A DNA stretch of 64,000 nt from Planctomycetia bacterium (GCA_014192425.1 BJHK01000004.1:1-64000), one strand, 5' to 3'. Shown: positions 17,506 through 27,330, counted from the stretch's first letter. Program-made: numbers and translations. The notes: a model not told the origin generated them from the sequence alone.

Positions 17506-18555
17506 TCAGCGGGTCGCTTGGGTCGCCGAAGCGGACGTCGGGCTCCCGGCCGTCATCTTGGTCGCCGCTTCGACGACACGAAACGCCGCCTGGAGTTCCC
17601 AGGGGGCGAAAAACGGCTCGTCGGGGTCGCCACCAGCGTGGTCGATCTTCTCCGCTGCCAGCCGTTCCCAGGTGAGACCGTTGGCGAGGTGCCAGGCGGC
17701 CGCCTGGGCGACCTTCTGCGGGATCTCGCCGCGGCCGAGCGCCTCGAGCACCACTGCCACCTTCGGATCCTTGGAGTGCGACTCGAGGGCCACGAGCTTG
17801 TAGGTGACCCGCTGCGAGGGCTCCGGCTTGCCATGCTCGAGGCAGACCGTGGGCACGCGGATGGTCCGCATCTTGCCCGGCATCACGGTCAGGCCGGCGG
17901 CGACGTCAGCCAGCCGCAGTTGACCACCCGCCTCTTGATCCCCGGCATCGAAGTCGGCGATGGCGAGGTCCATCACCTGCCGCAGCGACCACTTCGCCAC
18001 GGGCTTGTCATGGAGCCAGGCGGCCGCGTCCGCGCCGTGGGCGACGTACGCGTCGAGGAGCCACGCCGGGGCCTGGAAGCGCATCCAGCCGCGAAACCGC
18101 ACCCAGCGCGGATCGTGCGCGCCGTACACTTCACGGGCGACCCAGCAGAACATGCCGCCGTTGCCGGGGGCGCCACCGATCCCCATGCCCGCCTGGTTCA
18201 CGCCGCCGCCGGTCACCTGGGGCGACCCTGCTTGGCCGAAGCCGGCCATGTTGCCGTTGGCCCCGATGCCTCCCTGGTTTCCCATGCCCACCTGCGCCAG
18301 CACCGGCACCCCGGCGAACGTCGCCGGCATCTTCAATGTCAGCGGCCGATCGGCCTTGTTGGTGACGACGATCTGCGCCGACCGCGAATCATTCTGGACG
18401 AGTTTCACCTCGGCGAGGCCGTCGGTCGCGGCCGCGAGGAGTTCCCGAACCTCCGTTTCGGCGGCCAACGAACGGCCGCCCTTCGTCGGGCCGTCGGCCG
18501 CGCCGACCTGGGCGACGAGCGATGCGAGAATGCAGAGGAAGGCAGGCCGCAACAT
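17506..18555 (-). CDS. Secreted protein with Gly-rich insert, function unknown
   Basis: The start at ATG 18555 gives a 349-residue product with a Sec signal peptide (about 1-20, cleavage near AQVGAADG). Residues about 90-150 are a Gly/Met/Asn-rich insert (GNQGGIGANGNMAGFG). After it comes a domain with many Trp (FCWVAREVYGAHDPRWVRFR, FQAPAWLLDAYVAHG) that I have seen in other planctomycete secreted proteins but cannot name. The C-terminal half has helical features (RGEIPQKVAQAAAWHLANGL). The 195-nt gap to rpsI downstream shows no gene. Open sequence upstream of 18555 is unlikely to be coding. Confidence 0.7.
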   Translation of the reverse strand: MLRPAFLCILASLVAQVGAADGPTKGGRSLAAETEVRELLAAATDGLAEVKLVQNDSRSAQIVVTNKADRPLTLKMPATFAGVPVLAQVGMGNQGGIGANGNMAGFGQAGSPQVTGGGVNQAGMGIGGAPGNGGMFCWVAREVYGAHDPRWVRFRGWMRFQAPAWLLDAYVAHGADAAAWLHDKPVAKWSLRQVMDLAIADFDAGDQEAGGQLRLADVAAGLTVMPGKMRTIRVPTVCLEHGKPEPSQRVTYKLVALESHSKDPKVAVVLEALGRGEIPQKVAQAAAWHLANGLTWERLAAEKIDHAGGDPDEPFFAPWELQAAFRVVEAATKMTAGSPTSASATQATR

Positions 18556-18750
18556 GGCAGAGGTCTCCGGGAAGAACCGCGCGAACCGGGGGCTGTGGCG
18601 GAACTCTCCAAGAATAGCATCGTCCACTAAGGCAGAACAAAGAATTGCCCCGGCGGAACGGGCCGGCGACACCGGTCGTAGCGGTCGCGCCGCCGCGCCG
18701 GCAGGCCCTGCCGGGCATGCTGTCTGCAGCAAAAGCCCCGGTTCCTGCGA

Positions 18751-19173
18751 CTAACGCTTGCTGAACTGCGTGCCGCGCCGGGCACCCCGTAGGCCGTACT
18801 TCTTGCGTTCCTTCATCCGGCCGTCGCGGGTCAGCAGACCGCTCTGGCGGAGCGGTTCGGCCAGATCGGTCTCCAGGGCCTTGAGGGCTCGGGCAATGCC
18901 CAGCCGGCAGGCGCCCGCCTGGCCCGTGAGACCGCCGCCGTCGACCGTGATGTCCACGGTCACGGCTCCCTGCTTGCCGACCTGCTCGAGGACGCCAGCC
19001 ACGAGCACCCGGTCCTTGATGGCTGGAAAGTAGGCATCGAGTTCACGACCGTTGACCGTGATCGCACCCGACCCGGGACGGAGACGCACCCGGGCCACGG
19101 CCGTCTTGCGCCGGCCCGTCGCCGTGATGTGATCCCCGGTCCGTGCCGATCTGACGCCCTGCTCAACAGCCAT
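18751..19173 (-). CDS. rpsI: 30S ribosomal protein S9
   Basis: The 140-residue product has the S9 core: RRKTAVARVRLRPGSGAITV, the GQAGACRLGIARAL segment, and the conserved C-terminal tail ending GTQFSKR that reaches the ribosomal P site. The usual final residues (KKARR/PQFSKR) are present as expected. It follows rplM on the same strand with a 90-nt spacer, the standard rplM-rpsI pair. Confidence 0.97.
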   Translation of the reverse strand: MAVEQGVRSARTGDHITATGRRKTAVARVRLRPGSGAITVNGRELDAYFPAIKDRVLVAGVLEQVGKQGAVTVDITVDGGGLTGQAGACRLGIARALKALETDLAEPLRQSGLLTRDGRMKERKKYGLRGARRGTQFSKR

Positions 19174-19263
19174 GATGATGCCTCTCTTTGTCTGTCCGTG
19201 TTGCCGCGGCTCGATGCACCGCGGTGGAATGTCGTGTCGTGTCCGCTCTTCGGTTCGAGGACG

Positions 19264-19698
19264 TCACTTCGCGCCGACCACGAGCGGCTCGGGCTGCTGC
19301 GCCTGATGGGGGTGATCCGCGCCGGCATAGACCTTCAGTTTGTCGAGCATCTGCCGGCCGAGCCGCGTCTTGGGAAGCATCCTGCGGACAGCCTCCTCGA
19401 TGATCAGTTCCGGGCGACGATCCCGGCGGTGCTCGGCCGTCTCCGACCGCAGACCCTGGTAGCCGGTGTACCAGCGGTAGGTCTTCTGTTGCCACTTCTT
19501 GCCGGTGAACTGCACCTTGTCGGCGTTGATCACGACGACAAAGTCGCCGGTGTCGACGTGGGGAGTGTAGGTGGGACGGTGCTTGCCCATCAGCACCATG
19601 GCCAGTTCGCTCGCCAGCCGGCCGACGATCCGATCACTGGCATCCACGACCCACCAGCGCTGTTCCACTTCGCCCGGCTTGGCCATGTAGGTTTTCAT
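19264..19698 (-). CDS. rplM: 50S ribosomal protein L13
   Basis: The 144-residue product shows the L13 hallmarks: [17 protein letters not shown], the [19 protein letters not shown] strand, and the [21 protein letters not shown]-terminal motif. The ATG at 19698 gives the normal length. The open frame extends about 55 codons further upstream, but that part runs through the promoter and is Pro/Gly-rich, so I reject it. First gene of the rplM-rpsI operon. Confidence 0.97.
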   Translation of the reverse strand: MKTYMAKPGEVEQRWWVVDASDRIVGRLASELAMVLMGKHRPTYTPHVDTGDFVVVINADKVQFTGKKWQQKTYRWYTGYQGLRSETAEHRRDRRPELIIEEAVRRMLPKTRLGRQMLDKLKVYAGADHPHQAQQPEPLVVGAK

Positions 19699-19802
19699 CG
19701 CGTCGCGCTGCCTGTCCTGTTGCTCGTGTGGGGGGATTCGGACCGTGCCCGGGTTCGCCGGCGGGGGTCCGGGGCGGGAGTCCGACCCGCCGGGAGCCCC
19801 GA

Positions 19803-19831
19803 AGAGTAGCACTGGCTTCCCGGGCAGACAA
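19803..19831 (-). promoter_or_regulatory. Promoter of the rplM-rpsI operon
   Basis: On the minus strand TTGTCT (19826-19831) and TACTCT (19803-19808) stand 17 bp apart, about 100 nt upstream of the rplM ATG. The -10 word GCTACTCTT is shared with the rpsL promoter at 59909. The rest of the 302-nt gap between rplM and the divergent pntAA is GC-rich with nothing else recognised. Confidence 0.5.
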
Positions 19832-20000
19832 GCGGCAGTGACGAGGCCGCAGAACGGGGGCATTCGGGGGGACAGGCCTGCCTCCGACCGGGCCGCGGCC
19901 TGCCGCGGGTTGCGTGATCCCCGTCCGCACAGGAGACTTTGCGACCGTCCCGCGGCGGTTCGCGGGGCGTCTCGTCCACCCCCGCCACCGGTCGTCCCCG

Positions 20001-21179
20001 ATGAAGGTTGCCGTCGTCAAAGAAACGTTTCCCGGCGAGCGGCGCGTGGCGCTCGTGCCGGCCGCGATCCCGCCCCTCGTCAAGTCGGGGCTGGAGATCC
20101 TCGTCGAGTCATCCGCCGGTTCGGCGGCTGGCTTCGCCGACGACGACTACCGGGCCGCCGGTGCAACGGTCGTGTCGCGCGACGAGGCGTTCGCCGCCGA
20201 CTGCGTGCTCTTCGTGCGAACCTGCGGCGCCTGTGGCGACGGCTGGCACGCCGACCGAGACCGTCTCCGGCCCGGGGTCATCCTCATCGGCCTCTGCGAC
20301 CCCCTCTCGTCGGCCGACGCCTGCCGCGAGGCCGCCGACCGCGGTGCCACGCTCTTTTCGCTCGAACTCGTGCCGCGGATCACGCGGGCCCAGAGCATGG
20401 ACGTCCTCTCCAGCCAGGCCAACATCGCCGGCTACCGGGCCGTGCTCCTCGCGGCCACCTCCCTGCCGCGCATCCTGCCGATGATGACCACGGCCGCCGG
20501 CACGCTCACGCCCGCCAAGGTCCTGGTGCTCGGGGCCGGCGTCGCCGGTCTGCAGGCGATCGCCACCGCCAAGCGGCTCGGGGCGCAGGTCAGCGCCTAC
20601 GACGTCCGCCCCGCGGTCAAGGAGCAGGTGCAGAGCCTCGGTGCCAAGTTCGTCGAACTGCCGCTGGAGACCGGCGCGAGCGAGACCGCCGGCGGCTATG
20701 CCAAGGCGATGGGGGAGGAGTTTTACGCCAAGCAGCGCGAACTCCTCGGCAAGGTGGTGGCCGAGAGCGATGCCGTGATCTGCACCGCGCTCATACCCGG
20801 CCAGAAGGCACCGGTCCTCGTGACCCGCGAGATGGTGGCGCGGATGAGGCCCGGCAGCGTGATCGTGGACATGGCCGCCGAGCGCGGCGGCAACTGCGAG
20901 GGCTCGCGGCCGGACGAGACGCTGGTCATCGACGGCGTCACCATCCTCGGGCCGACGAACCTGCCGGCCGACGTGCCCGCGCACACCAGCCAGCTCTACG
21001 CCCGCAACGTGGCCACGTTCCTCGCCCACCTCGTGAAGAGCGGCCTGCCGAACGTCTCCGCCGACGACGAGATCTGCCGCGACACGCTCGTCGCCCGCGG
21101 CGGCCAGCTCGTTCACCCGAAGGTCCGCGAGCGGGCCGGCCTGCCGCCGCTCGCGGCCCCCGCGCCGGCCGCCGGCTGA
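20001..21179 (+). CDS. pntAA: NAD(P) transhydrogenase alpha subunit, part 1 (NAD-binding domain I)
   Basis: The 392-residue soluble subunit binds NAD(H) in the proton-translocating transhydrogenase, which drives NADPH formation with the proton gradient. Clear features are the N-terminal [17 protein letters not shown], the [20 protein letters not shown] segment, and the dinucleotide motif [18 protein letters not shown] followed by the acidic YDVR. The gene is split from its membrane part, as in Rhodospirillum and many planctomycetes. The ATG at 20001 starts the conserved N-terminus. It is the first of three genes, 71 nt before pntAB. Confidence 0.95.
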   Translation: MKVAVVKETFPGERRVALVPAAIPPLVKSGLEILVESSAGSAAGFADDDYRAAGATVVSRDEAFAADCVLFVRTCGACGDGWHADRDRLRPGVILIGLCDPLSSADACREAADRGATLFSLELVPRITRAQSMDVLSSQANIAGYRAVLLAATSLPRILPMMTTAAGTLTPAKVLVLGAGVAGLQAIATAKRLGAQVSAYDVRPAVKEQVQSLGAKFVELPLETGASETAGGYAKAMGEEFYAKQRELLGKVVAESDAVICTALIPGQKAPVLVTREMVARMRPGSVIVDMAAERGGNCEGSRPDETLVIDGVTILGPTNLPADVPAHTSQLYARNVATFLAHLVKSGLPNVSADDEICRDTLVARGGQLVHPKVRERAGLPPLAAPAPAAG

Positions 21180-21250
21180 CGCCGCCGGCGTTCCCCGCAC
21201 GCCCAGCACGCGAACCCCGAATCCCAGCCCCGAGCCCCGGAATCCCAGCC

Positions 21251-21616
21251 ATGCCGCTCGCCCAGATCGCCATCCTCCTCGCCGATGCCGCCACGCCCGA
21301 CGCCACCGCGACCGGGGACGCCGCCGCGAAGTTCATCCGCCTGCTCACCGTCTTCCTGCTGGCGATGTGGGTCGGCTTCGAGGTGATCATGAAGGTCCCG
21401 CAGCGGCTGCACACGCCGCTGACGAGCGGCTCCAACGCGATCTCCGGGATCACGGCCGTCGGGGCGATCATCGTCGCCGCGAGCGTCGCCGCCTCGGGCT
21501 TCAGCTTCGGCAACTGGCTCGGCCTGTTCGCGGTCGTGCTCGCGATGATCAACGTGGCCGGAGGGTTCGTGGTCACCCACCGGATGCTCGCCATGTTCAA
21601 TCCCAAAAAGAAGTAG
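21251..21616 (+). CDS. pntAB: NAD(P) transhydrogenase alpha subunit, part 2 (membrane domain)
   Basis: The 121-residue protein has a short N-terminal helix (about 3-12) and three membrane helices (about 28-45, 58-80 and 88-108). The central segment HTPLTSGSNAISGITAVGAI is the strongly conserved membrane motif of the alpha2 subunit. It ends with the basic NPKKK tail. The ATG follows a spacer with tandem GAATCCC-type words (see findings) and pntB follows after 6 nt. Confidence 0.95.
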   Translation: MPLAQIAILLADAATPDATATGDAAAKFIRLLTVFLLAMWVGFEVIMKVPQRLHTPLTSGSNAISGITAVGAIIVAASVAASGFSFGNWLGLFAVVLAMINVAGGFVVTHRMLAMFNPKKK

Positions 21617-21622
21617 GCCGTC

Positions 21623-23056
21623 ATGACGACCCAAGCCTGGATCAATCTCGCCTACCTCGCCGCGTCGATGCTGTTCATCGTGGCCTTCAAGCTCATGACC
21701 GGCCCGCGAACGGCCGTCCGCGGCAACTACCTCGGCGCCGCCGGCATGGCCATCGCCCTACTGGCCGCCTGCTGCGAGCCCGAAGTCGGCAAAACGCTCG
21801 CTGCCCGGGGAGGATGGCCGCTCGGGCTCGTCGCCGTGGCCGCCGTGATCGGCGCGGTGATCGGCGCCGTGATGGCCGTCAAGTATCCGATGACGGGCAT
21901 GCCGCAGATGGTGGCCCTGCTCAACGGCTTCGGCGGCGCGGCCTCGACGCTCGTGGCCGGGGCCGAACTGTGGAACAAGCCGCTCGCCGCGGAGGGAGCG
22001 CGGGACCTCGAATCCTGGACCCAGTTCGCGATCGCCACGGCCCTCACCGGGCTGATCGGCGCCGTCACCTTCTGGGGCAGTCTCGTGGCCTTCGGCAAGC
22101 TCGAGGAACTGCCGCAGTTCAAGAAGGCCTGGACCGATCCGAACCGCCACTGGATCAACCTCGGCCTGGCGATCGCCACGCTCCTGCTGGTCATCGGCGT
22201 CTGCGTGTATCCGAGATCGATTCTCCTCTACTGGCTGCTGGTGATCGTCGGCAGCGTCCTCGGCTGCACGCTCACGATGCCGATCGGCGGGGCCGACATG
22301 CCGGTCGTGATCTGCCTGCTCAACAGTTATTCGGGACTGGCCGCGGCGGCGGCCGGGTTCGTGATCGACAACTCGGTGCTGGTGATCGCCGGGTCGCTCG
22401 TCGGCGCCTCGGGGCTGATCCTCACGGCGATCATGTGCCAGGCGATGAACCGTTCGCTCGTCGGCGTGCTCTTCGGCGGCCTGGGGACGACGGCCGCGGC
22501 GAACGCCGACGACGTCTACGCCGGCAAGGTGAAGAGCGTGAGCGCCGAGGAGATCGCCATGCTCCTCGAGGGGGCGAGCCGGGTGGTGATCGTGCCCGGC
22601 TACGGACTGGCGGTCGCCCAGGCCCAGCACGCGGTCCGGGAGCTGGCCAACGCCCTGGAGAAGCGCGGCGTGACGGTCGAGTATGCGATCCATCCCGTTG
22701 CCGGGCGGATGCCGGGGCACATGAACGTGCTCCTCGCCGAGGCCGACATCCCCTACGAAAAGCTCCGGGAGATGGACGACATCAATCCGACGTTCCCGGA
22801 GACCGACGTGGCGATCGTGATCGGGGCCAACGACGTGGTGAACCCGGCGGCGCGGACCGACCCGAAGAGCCCGATCGCGGGGATGCCGATTCTCGACGTG
22901 GACAAGGCGCGGACGGTGGTCGTGGTGAAGCGGTCGCTGTCGCCCGGCTTCGCCGGCATCCCCAACCCGCTGTTCGCGGCCGACAACACGCTGATGTACT
23001 TCGCCGACGGCAAGAAGGCGATACTTGATCTTACGGCGGCTGTTCAGCGGAGCTGA
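21623..23056 (+). CDS. pntB: NAD(P) transhydrogenase beta subunit (PntB)
   Basis: The 477-residue subunit has eight to nine membrane helices in the first 270 residues and the NADP-binding domain III after about 300. Visible motifs include MTGMPQMVALLNGFGGAAS, GCTLTMPIGGADMPVVICLLNSYSG (written here in two overlapping parts, GCTLTMPIGGADMPV and VICLLNSYSG), the nucleotide motif GYGLAVAQAQHAVREL, the HPVAGRMPGHMNVLLAEA loop, and GANDVVNPAARTDPKSPIAG. With pntAA and pntAB it forms a complete enzyme. Confidence 0.95.
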   Translation: MTTQAWINLAYLAASMLFIVAFKLMTGPRTAVRGNYLGAAGMAIALLAACCEPEVGKTLAARGGWPLGLVAVAAVIGAVIGAVMAVKYPMTGMPQMVALLNGFGGAASTLVAGAELWNKPLAAEGARDLESWTQFAIATALTGLIGAVTFWGSLVAFGKLEELPQFKKAWTDPNRHWINLGLAIATLLLVIGVCVYPRSILLYWLLVIVGSVLGCTLTMPIGGADMPVVICLLNSYSGLAAAAAGFVIDNSVLVIAGSLVGASGLILTAIMCQAMNRSLVGVLFGGLGTTAAANADDVYAGKVKSVSAEEIAMLLEGASRVVIVPGYGLAVAQAQHAVRELANALEKRGVTVEYAIHPVAGRMPGHMNVLLAEADIPYEKLREMDDINPTFPETDVAIVIGANDVVNPAARTDPKSPIAGMPILDVDKARTVVVVKRSLSPGFAGIPNPLFAADNTLMYFADGKKAILDLTAAVQRS

Positions 23057-23073
23057 CTGGCTTCATCGCGGCG

Positions 23074-23354
23074 CCGGGCTCCGCCCGGCGACCGCAAGCC
23101 GGAGCAGACGCCGTGTCGGCTGCGACGGCGCGAAAGGATGACACGCATTCACGCCCAAGCCGCCGGAGGACGGCAGAAGTCTCGTCGCTGAGGCAGGATA
23201 GCCTCACGCTCCTCGAGCTTCCGCCGATCCTCCGGCTGCAGTCAAGTGCGGCGTGGGAGCCGGGCCTCGCCCGGCGACCGTAAGCCGGAGCAGACGCCGT
23301 GTCGGCTGCGACGGCGCGAAAGCCAGACGCTTTGTCGGCTGCGACGGCGCGAAA
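23074..23354. repeat. Dispersed direct repeats between pntB and hemW
   Basis: This 313-nt convergent gap holds two copies of a ~55-60 bp unit (23074-23135 and 23270-23321) that starts with CCGGGC-N3-GCCCGG-type hairpins and ends in gtcggctgcgacggcgcgaa. A third partial copy of the last 22 bp is at 23333-23354. A separate large hairpin lies between copies 1 and 2. No gene is visible. Confidence 0.75.
23163..23235. repeat. Large two-tier hairpin (REP/MITE-like)
   Basis: Outer arms 23163-23184 and 23214-23235 pair over about 20 of 22 positions (CCGGAGGA...CTCG). Inside, TGAGGC-N6-GCCTCA (23189-23206) forms a second perfect stem. The nested structure, flanked by direct repeats, looks like a non-autonomous repetitive element. 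A terminator role for pntB or hemW is also possible, though there is no T-run. Confidence 0.6.
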
Positions 23355-23369
23355 AAACCAGCCAGCCAG

Positions 23370-24512
23370 TCACTTCACCAGCACCGCGCTCCACAGTCCG
23401 TCCGACACCAGCATCCCGGCCCGCGTGAGCCGGATCTGGTCACCGTCGTCGGTCGCCAGGCCCTGGGCGACCCAGTCCGCGATCGCAACGCCGGCCAGCA
23501 CGTCCACGTCATGACCGCTCGCCGCCCGGAATGCCTGCCGGTGAATCCCGTCACGGCGCCGCAATCCGACCACGAGCCGCTCCCGGGCCGCATCCTCGGC
23601 CGTCATCGCATCGATGTCGCCGCTCGCGTCGGCGCCGGCGAGCACCCGGGTCATCCACGTCGTCGGACTGCGATGATTGGTGATCCTCGTCCGGCCGTCG
23701 AAGCGGGCCGCGCCGGGGCCAAACGCCTCCCACGGCCGGCAGTCCCAGTAGGCCTCGTTGTGCCGGCATCGTGCTCCCGGCCGGGCGAAGTTGGAGACCT
23801 CGTAGTGGGCGAACCCCGCGGCCTCCAGACGCTCGATCGCTGCAAGAAACATGTCTCGCTCCAGGTCCTCGGCGGCAGCCACGAGGCGGCCGGACCGGCG
23901 GGCCGACTCGAACGCCGTCCCCTTCTCCCAGGTCAGGCAGTAGACGGAGACGTGCCCGACGCCGAGCGCGGCGACCGCGTCGAGGTCCCGCTCCACGTCG
24001 GCGAGCGACTGGCCCGGCGCCGCCGTCATCAGGTCGACGTTGACGGCCAGGCCTTCCGCCTGGAGCAGGGCCACGGCCCGATGGACGTCGTCCGGCGAAT
24101 GGTCGCGGTCGAGGGCCCGCAGGGTCTTCGCATCGAGCGACTGGGCGCCCAGGCTCACCCGGGTGACGCCGCAGTCGGCGGCGGCCGCGACCCAGGCCGC
24201 CGAGACGTCGTTCGGGTTCGCCTCGGCCGTGACCTCGGCCCCGCGGCCGAGACAGAGCAGCGGCGTCAGCAGGTCGAACAGCCGGCGCAGCCCGGCGGGG
24301 CCGAGGTGCGAGGGCGTGCCGCCGCCGAGGTACAGCGTGTCGATGTCGAGCGGCCGCTCGAGCCGCCCGAGTTCGCGGTCCAGGGCCGTGAAGAATCGCT
24401 CGACGAGTTCGTCGCGGCCGGCCACGAGCGCGAAGTCGCAGTAGCCGCAGCGCCGGCGGCAGAACGGGACATGCACGTAGGCGTGCCGCGGGACCGGCGC
24501 TGGCTCGTTCAT
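23370..24512 (-). CDS. hemW: HemW-like radical SAM protein (coproporphyrinogen-oxidase-like)
   Basis: The start at 24512 gives 380 residues. The radical-SAM cluster motif is Cys18-x3-Cys22-x2-Cys25 (PFCRRRCGYCDF), followed by the family elements LYLGGGTPSHL, ANPNDVSAAWVAA, GVTRVSLGAQSLDAKTL and the HYEVSNFARPGARCRHNEAY signature. HemW proteins bind heme and act in heme trafficking to respiratory enzymes; true HemN oxidases are longer and have extra N-terminal residues not seen here. The C-terminal HemN domain (GLRRRDGIHRQAF) is present. Another start 21 codons upstream is possible but not HemW-like. Confidence 0.92.
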   Translation of the reverse strand: MNEPAPVPRHAYVHVPFCRRRCGYCDFALVAGRDELVERFFTALDRELGRLERPLDIDTLYLGGGTPSHLGPAGLRRLFDLLTPLLCLGRGAEVTAEANPNDVSAAWVAAAADCGVTRVSLGAQSLDAKTLRALDRDHSPDDVHRAVALLQAEGLAVNVDLMTAAPGQSLADVERDLDAVAALGVGHVSVYCLTWEKGTAFESARRSGRLVAAAEDLERDMFLAAIERLEAAGFAHYEVSNFARPGARCRHNEAYWDCRPWEAFGPGAARFDGRTRITNHRSPTTWMTRVLAGADASGDIDAMTAEDAARERLVVGLRRRDGIHRQAFRAASGHDVDVLAGVAIADWVAQGLATDDGDQIRLTRAGMLVSDGLWSAVLVK

Positions 24513-24717
24513 CTCAGCATCGTACTCCGCCCGCGGAAGCCCGCCCGGCTCGGTTCCTAGGCTCACGAGCCGCACATGCGCCGAAACATGGTGGTGACCG
24601 CGCCAGTGAAGGGCTGGCCCTGGTTCGCTGGTTGCGAAGTTTCGTCGCCTGTTCTACCCTTCCACCCGACCGGTCGGTCGTGATTGTCTGGAGACTCTGC
24701 GGGGAGCCTCGCTCGTT

Positions 24718-27330
24718 ATGACGTGTCGGCACATCACCGGCTGGCTGGTTCTCGCGGCCGGCTTGATCGCGTGTCAGGCTCGCGCCTCCGACGGCGAGAC
24801 GAAGCGGGCGGATGCCCGGCCGGCGCTGGTCCTGCGGGACGTCATGTGGCAGATGCTGCCGAACGAAGTCCGCGGTGTGAGCGTCGGCCCCGATGACCGG
24901 CTCTGGATCGAGGTGGACGGGCCCGAGGTCGAGCTGGCCGGGGCCAAGGAGACCATCGCCCGCGAATTCGCGCGACCGTCGCCGCAGCTGGCCGGGGTGC
25001 GGCCGGTGTTGTTCGAACCCGGAGGGCGGGTGTGGTTCCGGGGGCGAAGCAACCGGTTCCTTCTCGGCTACGACGGGCGCGAGTGGATCGAGAAGCAGCT
25101 CGAATCGGGGCACCTGTTCATCGGGGACTGCCCCGGGAATTGCCGCGAGGATCACCAGCCGACGAACCAGTTCGCCGCGGACCGGGCATTCTTTCCCGAG
25201 ACCCATGGCGTGCATGCCTTCGACGGGCAGGCATGGACCTGGCTCGAGACCGTCACGCCGGGCTCGTCGTTCGGCTTCCTGCGCTTGATCCGTGAGCCGG
25301 ACGGCGCGGGGCTGCTGATGACGAAAGCGACCACACCGCCCGAGCTCTGGCGGTTTCGGGACGGGAACTGGTCGCAGATGTCGTGCGTCATGGAGGGCGT
25401 GGCAGAGGTGTGCCCGGCGCCGGACGGGCAGGTCTGGCTGTTTCGCCATGACGGTCGGGTCGAAACCGTGGCGGGCCGCAGTCCCGCCGACGCGGACCGG
25501 GCAGCAAACGCGCGGAAGATGGGCGATCGACTGCGTGCCGCGACGACCGCCGATGAACGCCGCGCCGCCGCCCAGGACCTCGCCACCGCGGCCAGTCCGG
25601 CGCTGCTCGAGGAGATGCTGTCCACCAGCTACGACCCCGACTTTCTCGCCGCGCTCGCCCGGGCCATCAAGGGGAAGCGGCAGCCGGCTGCGAGCCGGCT
25701 GGGGGAATACACCGCGGCGGCGGCGACCCTCATCGGGCACGACGACGCCGGCCAGAGCACGCTCCTCCTGGTGCGCGGCGCGGCGCGCGGGGAAACCCCG
25801 CTCGGCGACGGGCTGCTCGTCGCGTCGAACCGGCAGGAGCCGCGGTTCATCGCCGCGCCACAGGTCCTCGATGCCTGGAGGCGGGTCGAGTCTCGACCGC
25901 GGGTGATCTTCACCCGGGATGGCCGGGCAGCCTGGGTCGGCAGGACGAACTACGGGACGGCCGCGTTTTGCATCGACCTCGAAACAGGCGGCGTGTCGGA
26001 TCGGGTTCCCGAGCCGCTCTTCGGCACGCTGCATGCCGTGCGTGCCGACGGCACGCTCTTCGTTTCCCATGTCCCCTCTTCCATGCCCGACTGCACGGTC
26101 GCCGCCTTTCGGCCGGGACGGCCCGACGACTACGTGCCGCTTCCGACCGAGTCGTGGCCGCTTCGGGGGGACGGGGCGGGATTGCTGGGGCTCGACGCCG
26201 CCGGCGGCATCTGGGCCAACCTCGCCGACCGCGGCCTGGCCCGGTTTCACGAGGGCGAATGGCAGCCCGTGAATGCGGGAGACCTCGGCACGATCCGGGG
26301 AATCATCGCCGGCAGTCGCGACGACGTGATCCTGATCGGGTCGCGGTACGGATACTGGCGGGGCGGGGAGATCGCCGCGGCGGCGACCATGCAGGAACTG
26401 CTCGCGGCCAACCGGGCCGCGATCGCCGCGTCGTTCGGCACCGCGCAGCGGCCGCGGGATCTTTCCAACTGGTTCGCCGTGGCGGCGGACGAGGCGGGGC
26501 ATCTGTGGCTGCTCGACGTCGCCGCCGGCGGGCTTTCGGTACTTGTCGGCGATCGATGGATCGACGCCCGGCCCCCCCTCGTGCAGGCCGGGGCGCGCAA
26601 CGGCTTGGTGCAACTGCTGGCGGCAGCGGGGGGGGGACGGGTGTACGTGTCGAACATTTCGTCCGCGCACGGCGGCGGCCGCGGGTTCTTCGGCGACGTG
26701 GAGGCGGGGCGTCCGGTGTTCCGCGACGCGCCGGCCACCTACCTGGATATTCCCCTCATGAAACCGGTGCGTGATCACGGCGGCGCGGTCTGGCTCCCAA
26801 CGAGCAAGAGGACCAGCGCGGGCAGTTCCGACTGGATCCACGGCCAACTCGCGATCCGCATCGTCGATGGCCGGGTCGGCACGGCACTCGAAAACAAGGG
26901 CTGGGCGGCCGGAGCCGATGCCGGCGGCGTGGTCTGGCTCACGAACCCGCAGGGACGCCCGTCGAGCACCATCAACCTTTGGCGGAATGGCGAACTGGCT
27001 GGAACGCTCGGCATCCCGGGGCGGTGCAACGGCCTGGGAGACCATGCGGAATCACTGTTCTCGGACCGGCCGGGGTCGGTCGTCGTCCGCACCGCCCGCG
27101 GGCTGACCCATTTCGTGGCCGCCGGCAAACCGGCCAACTACCGCGTGGCCGCACGGTACGCCCTCACGGGGGTGGAGGGAGTGTTCACGTCGTATGCCTG
27201 CTCGCGGTCAGGGGTGATCGTGGGCACGACCAGGCGCGGACTGGTCGGACCCAGCCGCAGCCAGAGTCTGGTGATCATGCGGCTGCCTCCGGCTTCGGAT
27301 CTCGACCCCCTGCCCGCCGGAAAGCCCTGA
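24718..27330 (+). CDS. Large lipoprotein with beta-propeller-like repeats
   Basis: The 870-residue product starts with a lipoprotein signal peptide; the lipobox is LIAC with Cys19. The rest is a repeating pattern of short strands with G-x-x-W-x-x (for example DDRLWIEVDG, GGRVWFRGRSN, DGQVWLFRHDG, AGGIWANLADRG, AGHLWLLDVA, GGVVWLTNPQG). That is the pattern of two-component-regulator-type propeller blades. A helical Ala/Arg-rich insert lies at about 255-330. It is probably an extracytoplasmic sensor or binding platform anchored in a membrane. The next gene, 1 nt downstream, encodes a related protein, so the pair is one operon and likely an old duplication. Confidence 0.7.
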   Translation: MTCRHITGWLVLAAGLIACQARASDGETKRADARPALVLRDVMWQMLPNEVRGVSVGPDDRLWIEVDGPEVELAGAKETIAREFARPSPQLAGVRPVLFEPGGRVWFRGRSNRFLLGYDGREWIEKQLESGHLFIGDCPGNCREDHQPTNQFAADRAFFPETHGVHAFDGQAWTWLETVTPGSSFGFLRLIREPDGAGLLMTKATTPPELWRFRDGNWSQMSCVMEGVAEVCPAPDGQVWLFRHDGRVETVAGRSPADADRAANARKMGDRLRAATTADERRAAAQDLATAASPALLEEMLSTSYDPDFLAALARAIKGKRQPAASRLGEYTAAAATLIGHDDAGQSTLLLVRGAARGETPLGDGLLVASNRQEPRFIAAPQVLDAWRRVESRPRVIFTRDGRAAWVGRTNYGTAAFCIDLETGGVSDRVPEPLFGTLHAVRADGTLFVSHVPSSMPDCTVAAFRPGRPDDYVPLPTESWPLRGDGAGLLGLDAAGGIWANLADRGLARFHEGEWQPVNAGDLGTIRGIIAGSRDDVILIGSRYGYWRGGEIAAAATMQELLAANRAAIAASFGTAQRPRDLSNWFAVAADEAGHLWLLDVAAGGLSVLVGDRWIDARPPLVQAGARNGLVQLLAAAGGGRVYVSNISSAHGGGRGFFGDVEAGRPVFRDAPATYLDIPLMKPVRDHGGAVWLPTSKRTSAGSSDWIHGQLAIRIVDGRVGTALENKGWAAGADAGGVVWLTNPQGRPSSTINLWRNGELAGTLGIPGRCNGLGDHAESLFSDRPGSVVVRTARGLTHFVAAGKPANYRVAARYALTGVEGVFTSYACSRSGVIVGTTRRGLVGPSRSQSLVIMRLPPASDLDPLPAGKP

